Notes: generated from the sequence alone by a model not told the origin. DNA of 64,000 nucleotides from Nostocales cyanobacterium HT-58-2 (GCA_002163975.1 CP019636.1:3793001-3857000), one strand, 5' to 3'. Counted from the first letter of the stretch, positions 37,001 through 44,928 are shown. Made by a program: numbers and translations.

Positions 37001-37888
37001 ACGCAAGCTAGTCAAATTTAAGGTTTTAAGTTGTTTTTCTGTAATTTTATTTAGACAATAATCGTAGGCAAAATTGGGACCTTGGGTATGAGTGACTTTA
37101 TATTTTGAAATGACTTGTAGCCAACGGACGGGGCGCTTGAGAAAAGCCAAAGACGACATGATGTAGCATGGAATTCCTGTATATAAAGGTTGTATCAGCC
37201 CGTCAATTAGCCCATAATCATGGAAATATGGCATCCATGTGACAGCTACGCTGTCGGGAGTGTATCCCCATGCTTGTTGGATGTAAGCAGAATGATGGAT
37301 GACGTTCCCATGACTAATCATTGTGCCTTTGGGCGTAGAAGTAGAGCCAGAAGTGTATTGCAGATAAGCTAAATCGTCATTGGTGATTGTTGGAGGTAGC
37401 CATTTGTGTGCTAGTTCTTGATCAATTTCCTCGCTAGCTATCCAGCTCATAGTCTGAAATAATTCTGAAATCTGCTCTTGGGTATTTGTCAGCTGCGATA
37501 TGATTTTGCGAGTAGTCAGCACCAAAGATGCTTGAGCATCTTCTGCAATTGCTTTTAGCCTGGGCAAAGCACGTTTTAATCTTGCCGGATCAGGTGGGGG
37601 TGCGGGAATCGCAATAGCCTTGGCATACAAACAGCCAAAGAAACCAGCAAGAAATTCTAATCCCTGTGGATATAATAAGAGCACCCTTTGTCCAATTGCG
37701 TTTTGGGATTGAAGGTAAGAGGCGATCGCCCGTGCTTGCTCATCCAATTCCTTGTAAGTTAGCTGACCTGCTTCTGTCTCTCCATCCATTAAAAAGGTAT
37801 AAGCTAACTGGTTAGGTTGCTCAAGTGCCCTGTAAGTTAAGAGATCAACTAAAGTAGCAAAGTTTGGGGAAATTAAGTTGTGACGCAT
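31007..37888 (-). CDS. Hybrid starter protein, FAAL-ACP-KS-AT-KR-ACP
   Basis: A protein of 2293 residues that starts the chain. Residues 1 to about 590 are a fatty acyl-AMP ligase: YTSGSTSTPKGTMISHGN, YGLAEATLLVT, then TGDLGFL and GRLKDLIIIGG. It adenylates a free fatty acid and hands it to the first ACP (about 605-675, GLSS). A KS (DTACSSSLVAVH), an AT of malonyl type (GHSVGE, TSHAFH) and a KR with intact Tyr (GQSNYAAANAFLD) follow, then a second ACP (GMDSL) near 2150. The C-terminal helices (SSNKIETLIAEKLNRLENLL) look like a docking domain for the next PKS. The ATG is at 37888 and the upstream 830 bases contain mobile relics. The product of this module should be a beta-hydroxyacyl-ACP two carbons longer than the fatty acid. 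Confidence 0.95.
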   Translation of the reverse strand: MRHNLISPNFATLVDLLTYRALEQPNQLAYTFLMDGETEAGQLTYKELDEQARAIASYLQSQNAIGQRVLLLYPQGLEFLAGFFGCLYAKAIAIPAPPPDPARLKRALPRLKAIAEDAQASLVLTTRKIISQLTNTQEQISELFQTMSWIASEEIDQELAHKWLPPTITNDDLAYLQYTSGSTSTPKGTMISHGNVIHHSAYIQQAWGYTPDSVAVTWMPYFHDYGLIDGLIQPLYTGIPCYIMSSLAFLKRPVRWLQVISKYKVTHTQGPNFAYDYCLNKITEKQLKTLNLTSLRTASNGAETVHKTTIERFIKKFAPCGFRPEAFYPSYGLAEATLLVTTKQHTDQPRSCVVSAAGLEKNRIVEVPPGKGGLTIVSCGIPICGMKVAIAHPETLRTCESDEVGEIWISDPSVALGYWNRPEATKQSFQAYLADTGEGPFLRTGDLGFLKDGELFVTGRLKDLIIIGGANHYPQDIEWTVEECHSSIRSNHCAAFAVEVEEEERLVVAAELERAVENIDEVVKAIRHAVAQAHELEVYAVSLLKKGGILKTSSGKIQRSGCRKAFLEGSLEIVGEWRKDLNKQQISKSGQQEAVIHQSEETIQNWLLFQLSAKLNIPPADIDIREPFVRYGLSSREAVSLVGDLEEWLQCHLSPTLLWEYPTIKALVEHLTQKSKASVLNSITTKPQTTAEPIAIVGIGCRFPGARDPEAFWQLLHEGIDAIQEVPSSRWNPTTFYDPNPATPGKMNTRWGGFLEQVDQFDPQFFGISPRETESIDPQQRLLLEVTWEALENAAIAPDRLVGSQTGVFIGICNYDYSLMQFNDPNSLNAYFGTGNALSIVANRLSYILDLHGPSWVVDTACSSSLVAVHQACQSLRQGECQMAIVGGVNLILAPQLNVVFSQANMMAADGRCKTFDAAADGYVRSEGCGVIILKPLSDAQRDGDNILAVIKGSAINQDGRSNGLTAPNGLSQQAVVRQALANAKVAAAQISYVEAHGTGTSLGDPIEVNSLKEVLMEGRSPEQPCWIGSVKTNIGHLEAAAGIAGLIKVVLSLQHEEIPSHLHFHQLNPHIFLEGTSLSIPTEPQKWVRGEKPRFAGVSSFGFGGTNAHVIVEEAPTTKPEVLNGERPQHLLTLSAKTETALKDLAQRYTELLRAYPEISLADVCFTANSGRSHFDYRLAVVASSPIELQEKLDRFVAGEQTPGVAINTINAKNRPKIAFLFTGQGSQYIGMGHLLYETSPVFRATLDRCDEILRPYLEAPLLSVLYPESEDISLLNQTAYTQPALFALEYSLAQLWQSWGIKPDAVMGHSVGEYVAAVVAGVFSLEDGLKLVAARARLMQSLPQIGEMVAVLASEENIRNITEIDQQKVGFAAYNGPKSTVISGEQEAVQKICAALNSAGIQTKKLQTSHAFHSPLMEPILSEFRECAASVTYTAPQISIISNLTGEKLTIADINPDYWCCHLRSPVKFAASLQTLHASDIDAFVEVGPKPTLLGMGRNCLSNFQGLWLPSLRPGYEDWAILLQSLGQLYVRGLFIDWFAFDQDYPRQRVILPTYPFERQSYWFGKIASQLKQTSLLSQENSQSLIINLLEQGNIAQLTQHLQTVKNFSPDELKLLPQLLKVLLQQHQLETQAITVKNWFYQVEWRAKSQRSQSFLQISQLHQPGTWLIFVELGGLGQAIANLLQQHGHNCVLVYAGDRYQQKETATWTINPTRPQDFELLLQEVFNSGTLPLIGIIHLWSLDATGPKELTVPSLEQTQQLTCGSTLHLVQALVKQNMSITIPKLWLVTRGAVPVGQTSIVVNQTPLWGLGKVIALEHQKIWGGMLDLDPQVNPNEAELVLKEILSPEREDQIALRNGQCYVARLVQTGLPEVQEVQLRPDATYLITGGLGDLGLKVAQWMVHQGARHLMLLGRSRPTSATQETLNQLEQSGAKIFVAQGDVSRTEDMIKVLKTVKASCPPLRGIMHAAGILDDGIILEQNWERLRQVMEPKVKGGWNLHVLTQNSPLDFFICFSSIASLIGSSGQSNYAAANAFLDGLCHYRRQLGLPGLSINWGPWADAGMAARLDRISQTRMVALGLNSMTSEQGLLALNLCLGQSNPQISVLPMDWAVFQQQFSTQRQLPLLSDIVGTNKSNAQVNLVSIQPNDLLQRLEKTPVNAREEFLVTYLQSEVAKIMGLNSSQLPEPRKGFFDMGMDSLMVIEMKNRLEINLGIFLPTTLAFEAPTIQDLSKYLLQKVLKWETANKVDAKSQNGNKDKIQTKLEIENLSSNKIETLIAEKLNRLENLLKEK

Positions 37889-38300
37889 CTTATTAAATTT
37901 CCAGCTGAGTTTATCGTCAAAGTGTAGAGCAGGACAGAGACTGTGATTTGTAGATGTAACTAGCTAGGCAGAAATAAAACTAAATAAGTTTAGATGACTC
38001 ATGATTCATGTACAAACAGCTGTTATGAGCTATTAGTAGCTTTATGTTCTAGCTCATAACATTATTTTTTTCTCGAAATATAGGTAAGTTTTAGACTACG
38101 TTTTCAGTAGAGCAACGTGAAGAAATATAGGATGTGTAGCCTTTGAGTACCCATGCTGTCCTTTGCACGTTTGCAATTCACGTTTGCAATTGATGCTGTA
38201 CTCAAAGGAAGACCGCATCCTACAAAAAATTCTGTCCGCCTCCTTATCACTGTCAAAGTTTTGTGGCATTGCTATCTCCAATCATCTAGGTAAGAATGCT
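37889..38300. other. Intergenic region upstream of the FAAL-PKS gene
   Basis: No real gene; a 61-codon frame at 38096-38281 coincides with the palindromic element and is not supported. The region probably holds the promoter of the three PKS genes. Confidence 0.4.
38128..38222. repeat. Palindromic element with internal tandem duplication
   Basis: Imperfect outer arms at 38128-38150 and 38198-38222 both contain TAGGATG and TTTGAGTAC. Between them a 13-base unit, CACGTTTGCAATT, occurs twice in exact tandem (38166-38178 and 38179-38191). It has the look of a short non-autonomous hairpin element. Other copies of the TAGGATG-type arms are seen at about 12400 and 62500. Confidence 0.6.
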
Positions 38301-38681
38301 TTAAGTGAAGCTGATTGACTGCCATCCACAGTCAGGTTTTGTTACTTTTAAGCCAACAAAAGTTTTTATTTGATCAAGTTCTCCCATTTGGGAACTTTCA
38401 CTTTCCTCTGGTGGATCTGGCGGATTTTCTCCTAGTTGTTTGACCCAATGAATGACTGTCGTGTGGTGCACACCTTTAACTCTTTCAATAGCACGAAATC
38501 CCATGCCATTAATATACATTTGTAGGCATTCTTGTTTTATGTCGTCTGGGTAACCTTTTGGTGGTTCATAGACATCAATGAATTGACGACCACAATTAAC
38601 ACAGATGTGATTCTGTTTCCCTTGCTTCTTCCCGTTCTTACGAATATGAGTAGATTTACATCGTGGGCATTGCATCGTCAT
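38301..38681 (-). pseudogene. Truncated IS1-family transposase
   Basis: A frame of 126 codons starts like cyanobacterial IS1 InsA: a zinc finger CPRCKSTHIRKNG then CVNCGRQF, followed by the helix-turn-helix part with MGFRAIERVKGVHHTTVIHW. The catalytic InsB domain is missing. Near the end the reading frame slips: in the neighbouring frame LWMAVNQLHLKHS resembles the expected continuation, but it is interrupted by a stop and then ends. This is therefore a decayed fragment. It lies 40 bases after the kinase-aminotransferase gene and 410 bases before the first PKS, so it splits the minus-strand arm of the cluster. Confidence 0.8.
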
Positions 38682-38720
38682 TTACCTCAAATCATACTTT
38701 TATTCCGTAATGCCAATTTT

Positions 38721-41351
38721 TTACATGACAAAGAAGTTATCTTGAATCATCTCTTGCAAACTGTGATTGAATGCTTGACAAATAGTCTCTAAATCTTCTT
38801 GTGTGTGACTAGCATTCAGCATCAAAGTATGTAATTCAGGCATATAAACCCCATGCCTACGCATATAGTAAGCCAATGCTAAATTAGCTTTGAAATTACT
38901 ACCAGCCTGCTTTTCCCTGAAGAATTTAATATCTTTGTGTGTAAATGACAATGAGAAGATAGACCGATTAGCTCTGACTTTAAATTGAATAGCGTGAGCT
39001 TGAGCGATCTTTAACAGTTCCTGTGCTAACCAGTTTGTTTGTTGCTCTAACCGTGTATAAATTTCCGGATGCTCTCGTAGATAAGTTAAAGCAGCGAGAC
39101 CCGCACTACAGCTAAGGGAATTACCCGTCATTGTTCCGCCAATAAATGCCTTACTTTCGTAGTCAACAAATGGATCTCGTGAGCTTTTTGCAATGTTAAT
39201 CAGTTCTTCCTTACCGACTACAGCTCCACAAGGAAGCCCTCCACCAATAATTTTGCCCAAACAAGTTAAATCGGGAGAAATACCTGCTAAAGTTTGAACT
39301 CCTCCATAAGCAACTCGGAATCCCGTCACGACTTCATCAAAAATCAGTGGTAGATCTAGTTGAGTGCAAAGACTCCGCAGTTCCATCAAAAATTCTTGAT
39401 TATAGGTAGCCATGAGTGAAGGCATGGGTTCACAAATCACGCAAGCTAGGTCATCTGCTGCTTCTCGCAGACGTTCTAAGCTTCTGGGATGACCGTATTG
39501 TAGGACAAGAGTTTCTTGAACTGTACCTTTGTGGCAACCTTGAGTGCCATCAATGGGTTCTGGTTGGTCCTTAGAACCGGTAAAGCGAAACCATGAACTT
39601 ACCATTCCTTGGTCAGAAAAACCATGGAAATGTCCTTCAAATTTGGCTATTTTATCGCGCTTGCGATAAACTCTGCACAATCGCATGGCATGTAGCGCTG
39701 ATTCTGTACCAGAGTTAGAAAATATAGCTTTATCTGCACTCGGAAAAGCATTTACAATAGTTTCCGCTAATTGAACCTCTGGTAAATTACCCATAACATT
39801 GACGCCTCCCATTTGTACTGCTTCTATAAGTGCAGTCGTAACGGCAGGATGAGCATAACCTAAAAAATGAGGTCCATAACCACAAGAAATATCTATGTAT
39901 GTATTCCCGTCAACGTCTTCAAGCTTACAGCCACTAGCTTTTTTAATAAACAGGGGATAAGTACTAGGGAAAAAGTAGCGGTCAATGTGAGTTGGTGCAA
40001 TCAGAGAATTCTGAGCGCGGTCACGTAGTTCTAGTGAATGAGGGCTATGTTCTGAGAAATAATGATCGAATGTTTCCTTAACTGCTGTGTTCATGTAAGG
40101 AGAAAAGCGATCAATAAATTTACGTACGTTAGCCCAAATGTCAATATCAGGGTCAATTTGGTTTAAGAATCCTTCAAATGAAAGCAGTAGAAGGTCAATT
40201 TTTGTGAAGGTTGTGGTGTATTGCGCTTCGTATTTTCTAAGAACTTTGTTGATATCTTGAAAGTAGGCAATTGTTGACCAACGGCTTTTACGAACCTCAA
40301 AGTGCAATTTTAAAACATCCACGACTTCTTGGTTATATTGCACCCATTCTCGTAGAAGTTTATCTTTATTAACAACAAAATGTTTTGTAAAGCGGTCAAC
40401 AGCTAAATTCCACTCTTTTCGGTTGCACGCAAAATAAAAAGATGATAATCCCCATTTTTCATCTTCGCTCAATTTAACAGTAATTCCAAAGTCAATAAAA
40501 ATGACTTTGCCATCTTTAGTAAAGACTATATTTCCAGGATGAGGATCGCCGTGGCTATAGCCATCAAAATAAAGCATCCCCCAAATAGCCTCTTGGAAGC
40601 GTCGTGCCAGTAGAGGAGCAGGCAGATCTACTTGATGTGCATCTTTGCCTTTAATACCTTCCATAAATTCCATCACAAGTACACTGGAAGTACATAATTC
40701 TGGAATTAAAGCTGGAATACGCACATAGGAGTGATTTTTAAAGTTATTATATATATCCTGTTGGCAAGCTGCCTCCTGTCTCATATCAGTTTGGGCAATC
40801 AACAGAGTATATAGCTCTTGAAATCTTACAGGCAAGTTTAATTGTCTAACACTGGGCAGTAACCAATGTGCAAAGTTGACAATAAGTTGTACACTATCTA
40901 AATTTTGTTTTAGTTCCTGTCTGACATTCTTTTTAACAATTTTGACTGCTACTCTCTGTCCAGTTTGCAATACTCCTTCATGAACTTGAGCGATTGATGC
41001 ACTGGCAATAGGCTGAAAAGAAAATTCTTCAAAAATTTCCTCTATAGATTGGCCTACCTCGCTTGTAAATACTTCTCTGACATACTCTTTGCTAGAAGGG
41101 AGAGTATTATCTTGTAATTCACGTAAACGATTAGCAATTTCTTTGCCTATTAAATCTGAACGAGTGGCAAGAATTTGTCCAATTTTGATATACAAAGGTC
41201 CCATTCGTAGCATATATTTATAAATCCATTTGCTACGAAGTGACTGACGGTCTTGTTCATTTTTACCTAAACTTAAAAAAAAGTAAGCTATTAAGTGTAA
41301 GACCGTCAAGTACAACAACCTAAAAAACTGGAAAATAATCATTGCATTCAC
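38721..41351 (-). CDS. ABC1/UbiB kinase-like domain fused to class III aminotransferase
   Basis: A single 876-residue frame. A hydrophobic N-terminal helix (about 4-28) precedes an ABC1/ADCK/UbiB domain with its signature elements: KxGQ at 56-59, the Ala-rich nucleotide loop ASASIAQVH at 116-124, Lys137 in VAVKIV, HGDPHPGNI at 267-275 and the metal Asp287 in IDFG. From about 450 the protein becomes a fold-type I, class III PLP aminotransferase of the glutamate-semialdehyde aminomutase kind: SNSGTESALHAMR, Asp672 in FDEVVTGFR and the PLP Lys700 in GKIIGGGLPCG. Free UbiB proteins usually end in membrane helices; here the enzyme replaces them. In lipopeptide pathways this aminotransferase type converts beta-keto thioesters to beta-amines. 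That role, and membrane tethering, are inferred here. Confidence 0.9.
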   Translation of the reverse strand: MNAMIIFQFFRLLYLTVLHLIAYFFLSLGKNEQDRQSLRSKWIYKYMLRMGPLYIKIGQILATRSDLIGKEIANRLRELQDNTLPSSKEYVREVFTSEVGQSIEEIFEEFSFQPIASASIAQVHEGVLQTGQRVAVKIVKKNVRQELKQNLDSVQLIVNFAHWLLPSVRQLNLPVRFQELYTLLIAQTDMRQEAACQQDIYNNFKNHSYVRIPALIPELCTSSVLVMEFMEGIKGKDAHQVDLPAPLLARRFQEAIWGMLYFDGYSHGDPHPGNIVFTKDGKVIFIDFGITVKLSEDEKWGLSSFYFACNRKEWNLAVDRFTKHFVVNKDKLLREWVQYNQEVVDVLKLHFEVRKSRWSTIAYFQDINKVLRKYEAQYTTTFTKIDLLLLSFEGFLNQIDPDIDIWANVRKFIDRFSPYMNTAVKETFDHYFSEHSPHSLELRDRAQNSLIAPTHIDRYFFPSTYPLFIKKASGCKLEDVDGNTYIDISCGYGPHFLGYAHPAVTTALIEAVQMGGVNVMGNLPEVQLAETIVNAFPSADKAIFSNSGTESALHAMRLCRVYRKRDKIAKFEGHFHGFSDQGMVSSWFRFTGSKDQPEPIDGTQGCHKGTVQETLVLQYGHPRSLERLREAADDLACVICEPMPSLMATYNQEFLMELRSLCTQLDLPLIFDEVVTGFRVAYGGVQTLAGISPDLTCLGKIIGGGLPCGAVVGKEELINIAKSSRDPFVDYESKAFIGGTMTGNSLSCSAGLAALTYLREHPEIYTRLEQQTNWLAQELLKIAQAHAIQFKVRANRSIFSLSFTHKDIKFFREKQAGSNFKANLALAYYMRRHGVYMPELHTLMLNASHTQEDLETICQAFNHSLQEMIQDNFFVM

Positions 41352-41424
41352 TCCAAATGAAACTTATCTCTTCCTATTGCCTTACCCTGATGAAAAGGCT
41401 TTTCATGAGCCCAGCTTTAGCCTC

Positions 41425-42543
41425 TTAATTGAGTCCGATGCCCATGAGGTACCTATCTAGAGAGGGTGAGATACTGAGTCGTGAAGGCGGATGAAATGAG
41501 AGTGCATGGGCAGAAGTAAACAAGTAAGAAACTTCAGGTGAACTTATAAAAGCCATACCACCTAGTAGTTCGAGAGCAGTTTTAGTAGCACGTTCAATTG
41601 CCCCTTGTGTAGCAAAACGTATAAACAATGATTTTGCTAGTAATTCTTCTTCACTACACTTATTCAGCATGATTGAATAAGCCAAGCCTTCTAGGGCTGC
41701 CATGGAATTTTCTAGTTCAACACCTAAATATGCTCTTTCAATTGCTGTACCCTTGTTGGACACTAGGACACGCTCAACTAAGGCGCTTGCAATTCCAAGA
41801 TAAGAAGCTGCCATAATGACTTCAAACCAAAGAAGACCTTTAGCTTGAATTGTGTTGATGTATCTTGGATCGCCTGCTCGATAAATGTTACTTTCTGGAA
41901 GAAAAACATCATTAAAAATGACTTCATCACTTTCTGCTCCAGCCAAAGCCCAGTTACCCCAGAATTTTCGGCGTTCTATACCTGGAGTATCAGCAGGTAA
42001 TATAGCTAAAGCGAGCTCATCTTCTCCTTCTGTAGTCCCTGGTATCATGACACCAAAGGTGACCACATTCATTGAGTAAGCTAAGCTACACGGTTTTTTA
42101 CTACCACTTACTTTATAACCACCAACGGTTTTAGTCACCTGCATTTGCATAGCAAACATATGTGCATTCGTTTGCCCTTCAGCAAAAGCTGAAGATACAT
42201 AGAATTTGCGTTGTGCTATGTCTTCTATAATTTTTAGTTCAGACTCATGACTAGCTAGGTCAATCAAGACTAAAACTGTACCATGATGCATAGTTGTAGC
42301 AACTGCAAGTGAAGGAGAACGACTGGCAATAGCTCGTTGCATCTGCACAGCCTCAACTAGCGATGCTCCTAAACCACCATACTGGATCGGTATTAAAATA
42401 TTTGTGCCACCTTGTTCCCGGAACTCAGATATTGCTGGATTACCAGGCTTCTCCATGTCTAATAGTGGTATTTTTGCTAGCGTTTCATCTAGCTTTGGTA
42501 AGTATTTTGCAAGTGTGGCGCGTTCTTGCTCTAAAAAACCCAT
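41425..42543 (-). CDS. Acyl-CoA dehydrogenase-like flavoprotein, catalytic Glu not found
   Basis: A 372-residue protein with the acyl-CoA dehydrogenase fold order: N-terminal helices, a central beta domain (YVSSAFAEGQTNA, then YKVSGSKKPCSLAYSMNVV) and a C-terminal helical domain (LELLGGMAF). The usual C-terminal segment with the base Glu and a (Y/I)EG(T/S) motif is absent; the end reads FHPPSRLSISPSLDRYLMG. It may have another position for its base, or belong to the dehydrogenase-like oxidases and N-oxygenases that share this fold. It starts immediately after the hydrolase stop codon and is followed 73 bases later by the kinase-aminotransferase, so the three form an operon. A second, canonical acyl-CoA dehydrogenase lies in the opposite arm. 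Confidence 0.8.
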   Translation of the reverse strand: MGFLEQERATLAKYLPKLDETLAKIPLLDMEKPGNPAISEFREQGGTNILIPIQYGGLGASLVEAVQMQRAIASRSPSLAVATTMHHGTVLVLIDLASHESELKIIEDIAQRKFYVSSAFAEGQTNAHMFAMQMQVTKTVGGYKVSGSKKPCSLAYSMNVVTFGVMIPGTTEGEDELALAILPADTPGIERRKFWGNWALAGAESDEVIFNDVFLPESNIYRAGDPRYINTIQAKGLLWFEVIMAASYLGIASALVERVLVSNKGTAIERAYLGVELENSMAALEGLAYSIMLNKCSEEELLAKSLFIRFATQGAIERATKTALELLGGMAFISSPEVSYLFTSAHALSFHPPSRLSISPSLDRYLMGIGLN

Positions 42544-43746
42544 TTAGTTCTCCTCGTAATTGTATACAAACTTGACTATTGCCTTTGACGTTTTGTTCTG
42601 CCTTTTTGTATGAGCTAAGAACTTCTGCAATATAGCTACGCTTACCAATGCTAGGAAGCTAAACTTAAAACAGGGTTCTGGTATGGATTGAACATTTGTG
42701 CCGACAAAGCGATCGCTCCACTGGCGCGCCGCGCTGTACCATGAAGCAGCATTCAAACTCAAATTAATATCGTGTCCTGCATTTGGTAGTATGTATGCTT
42801 GTAATTGTGCTTCCGGTGAGTAAAAGGGTGCTTCAAATGCTATGAGGTTCTCAATGCTATCGCAGATATTACCAGTACAGAAAGGATTATCTTTTTCCCC
42901 AATCGCCAGCAAAGTAGGTACTTTAATTTGTTTTGAAGTATCAGATAAAACAGCGCTTGCCAGTGATCCAAGTTCACTAGTTGTGACGGTGGATTTCTTC
43001 TGTTCATCCAATGCAATGACTTGTGGATCAGTATTAGACTCGTTGTAGTAAAGTGAACCCCTTGTTCCTGGTAAGGTTGTCAAATATCCATCCGGCAAGT
43101 TTTGATTACTTAACACTGGATCAAGTTGGGCTGGGTAGAAAGAGTTTAATGCAAAGTCGGCATACTCTGTGTTTACGTTATGTAAAAAGCCTGTCAGAAT
43201 TACCCCATCAACACCGCCGTACTGGCTCACAGCATTAACAATTGGTCCGAAAGATCCAAAGGAATGCCCCACGTTGATAATGCGATCAAACTTAACTCCT
43301 TGTATATCGCCATTTCGTAAAGCTTGATTGATTTGAGCCAGCACATAAGTATTAGATTCTAGTGTGACTTGGTCACTAGGTGGACGTGAACTATTGCCAA
43401 TTCCAATCCTATCAATATTGAAAGTGACATAACCAGCTTCTGTTTGAGAATTCACATAAGAATAACGCTCATTATCATAAGGAAAATCCCAATAATTATG
43501 ATCATAGGTAAGACCAGAAACTAAAACTTGAACGGTTTTTCCCTCAATTGGATCTTGACTACACAATTCACCATAAATTTGATACTGAACTGGTTCACCT
43601 GGAGCTAGTGCTACAGGTAAGGATTTCTCAATGCAAGTAGTAGATAACATTGTTGCCGCTTTAACAGTTTTAGCTGCTAATGGCTGCAAAATTATTGCAG
43701 ATGCACCGAATAGAGGCAATACAGTTCTGTAAAAAAGTGCTTTCAC
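42544..43746 (-). CDS. Exported alpha/beta hydrolase with PEP-CTERM-like tail
   Basis: A protein of 400 residues. The N-terminus (MKALFYRTVLPLFGASAIIL, then AAKTVKA) is a signal peptide. The body is an alpha/beta hydrolase: an oxyanion region VLVSGLTYDHNYW, the nucleophile elbow GHSFGS, a candidate acid in IGEKDNPF and the His in NAGHDINL. After about residue 350 comes SIPEPCFKFSFLALVSVAIL and a basic stretch, which matches the layout of a PEP-CTERM sorting signal (PEP, hydrophobic helix, basic end), although the tail after it is longer than usual. It is the first gene of the minus arm. A role in releasing or modifying the exported product, or in self-protection, is possible but not shown. 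Confidence 0.8.
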   Translation of the reverse strand: MKALFYRTVLPLFGASAIILQPLAAKTVKAATMLSTTCIEKSLPVALAPGEPVQYQIYGELCSQDPIEGKTVQVLVSGLTYDHNYWDFPYDNERYSYVNSQTEAGYVTFNIDRIGIGNSSRPPSDQVTLESNTYVLAQINQALRNGDIQGVKFDRIINVGHSFGSFGPIVNAVSQYGGVDGVILTGFLHNVNTEYADFALNSFYPAQLDPVLSNQNLPDGYLTTLPGTRGSLYYNESNTDPQVIALDEQKKSTVTTSELGSLASAVLSDTSKQIKVPTLLAIGEKDNPFCTGNICDSIENLIAFEAPFYSPEAQLQAYILPNAGHDINLSLNAASWYSAARQWSDRFVGTNVQSIPEPCFKFSFLALVSVAILQKFLAHTKRQNKTSKAIVKFVYNYEEN

Positions 43747-44928
43747 GTCTGTCCTTTCAATTGAAGTAAATGTACCTTAAAGACTATTAAGTCATTTTAA
43801 TATGCAGACTTGCCTCAGACCTAATTTTTAACCTTAAATATCTCCAAGATCTAATATAAGATTTTCTTTTTATTCACTACAAATGTTTAAAAGTTCAAGA
43901 GAATATCTCAATTTTTATAAAAGTTTTCAAAAGAAAATTAGAGAAGATTTTATTTAAAAGTCAAAGCAAGTAAATAATCACACCCGTTGTCTGACCATGA
44001 TGCAAATCATCACAATGTAAATAAAAGTCTCTGAAGTTTCGGGTAGTTTTTCATAGTCTTTGCACAAACAACAATACTCTTTTTTCATTAAAGAGGCTAC
44101 GCCAACGGGTGAATCCTGCGGATACCTCCGCGATCGCTAGTCGTCTGCAGCAGAGTTACCCCTTCTCCTGTCACCAGACGCTACGCAAACGGGTAACGCT
44201 TCTTTGTGGCTAGCGCTTTGCTAACACCAGTTGCCTGAGTTGGGAAACTCTCCTCCTTCTGCTTCGGCTAAAGCTTTATGAGCTTTTTACAAAAGCCTCC
44301 ACGTTAAAACATCCTTTTACATATAACCATTTTCTGACATACAAAAGAAACAGCATATTCTACATTTGCTTTTATTTTATGCAATTTTTGCATACAAAAA
44401 CAAGAATTGGACAGTCAGAAGAGAAATACAATTGTTGCAAAATAAGTTAGAAAATCTTTAAAACCCAATTATAGAAGTTGTTTCAAACTATTTAGTTTAG
44501 AAAAACTAAAACCTACACAGCGTTAAAGCGATTCTAATCGTTATTAGGCAACAAGTATTATTTTGGTATTGTTGAATGCAGGTATATTTCAGAAAGGTAG
44601 GCGAACAGAAGGATATTTGAGGTAGTAGAGTAATAATCGAACAGAGCGCTTCAGCTTTGCTCTGTTTAGAAGTCACACAAAATTTTGTAATTGCTCATTT
44701 TTTAGTCGCTGATGTCTGTTTCACTGACAATTTAGTTGGTATCAGGAATAAAACAGGAGTAATTGAGAGAACTCTCTGTAAGGCAAAAGTAACTCTGCCA
44801 AGACTGCACAATGTTCAATAACTACTAGAAAGTTTTTGGTCAGATGTTACTTACAGCAGAATTCAATGAGTCAGATTAATTCATGCCGTTATCATGCAAT
44901 TCCCTAATTTTTCTTGTGTAAGAACTAA
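43747..44928. other. Long intergenic region with GC-rich repeats and regulatory repeat copy 1
   Basis: No gene is found in 1182 bases. A GC-rich patch at 44090-44280 holds two GCTACGC(A/C)AACGGGT units typical of dispersed cyanobacterial repeats. The rest is AT-rich. The segment 44581-44755 resembles 46001-46208 and is given separately. Confidence 0.5.
44581..44755. repeat. Diverged direct repeat, copy 1
   Basis: The best block, 44601-44646, matches 46021-46066 without gaps at 38 of 46 positions. A second block, 44719-44755, matches 46172-46208 at about 27 of 37. The same order with slightly different spacing shows a diverged duplication of about 175-200 bases. It lies upstream of the hydrolase operon when read on the minus strand. 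Confidence 0.7.

Noticed and set aside
38096..38281. 61-codon frame upstream of the FAAL gene
   Set aside because: Coincides with the palindromic element and contains its tandem duplication; no protein-like feature.
20140..43746. Assignment of the cluster to a known FAAL lipopeptide family such as puwainaphycin, hassallidin or microginin
   Set aside because: No NRPS modules are present, and the combination with a methoxymalonyl cassette and ABC1-aminotransferase does not fit those pathways as I know them.
44090..44280. GC-rich island considered as a structured RNA or riboswitch
   Set aside because: The repeated GCTACGC units match other intergenic patches in the window, so a dispersed repeat is simpler.
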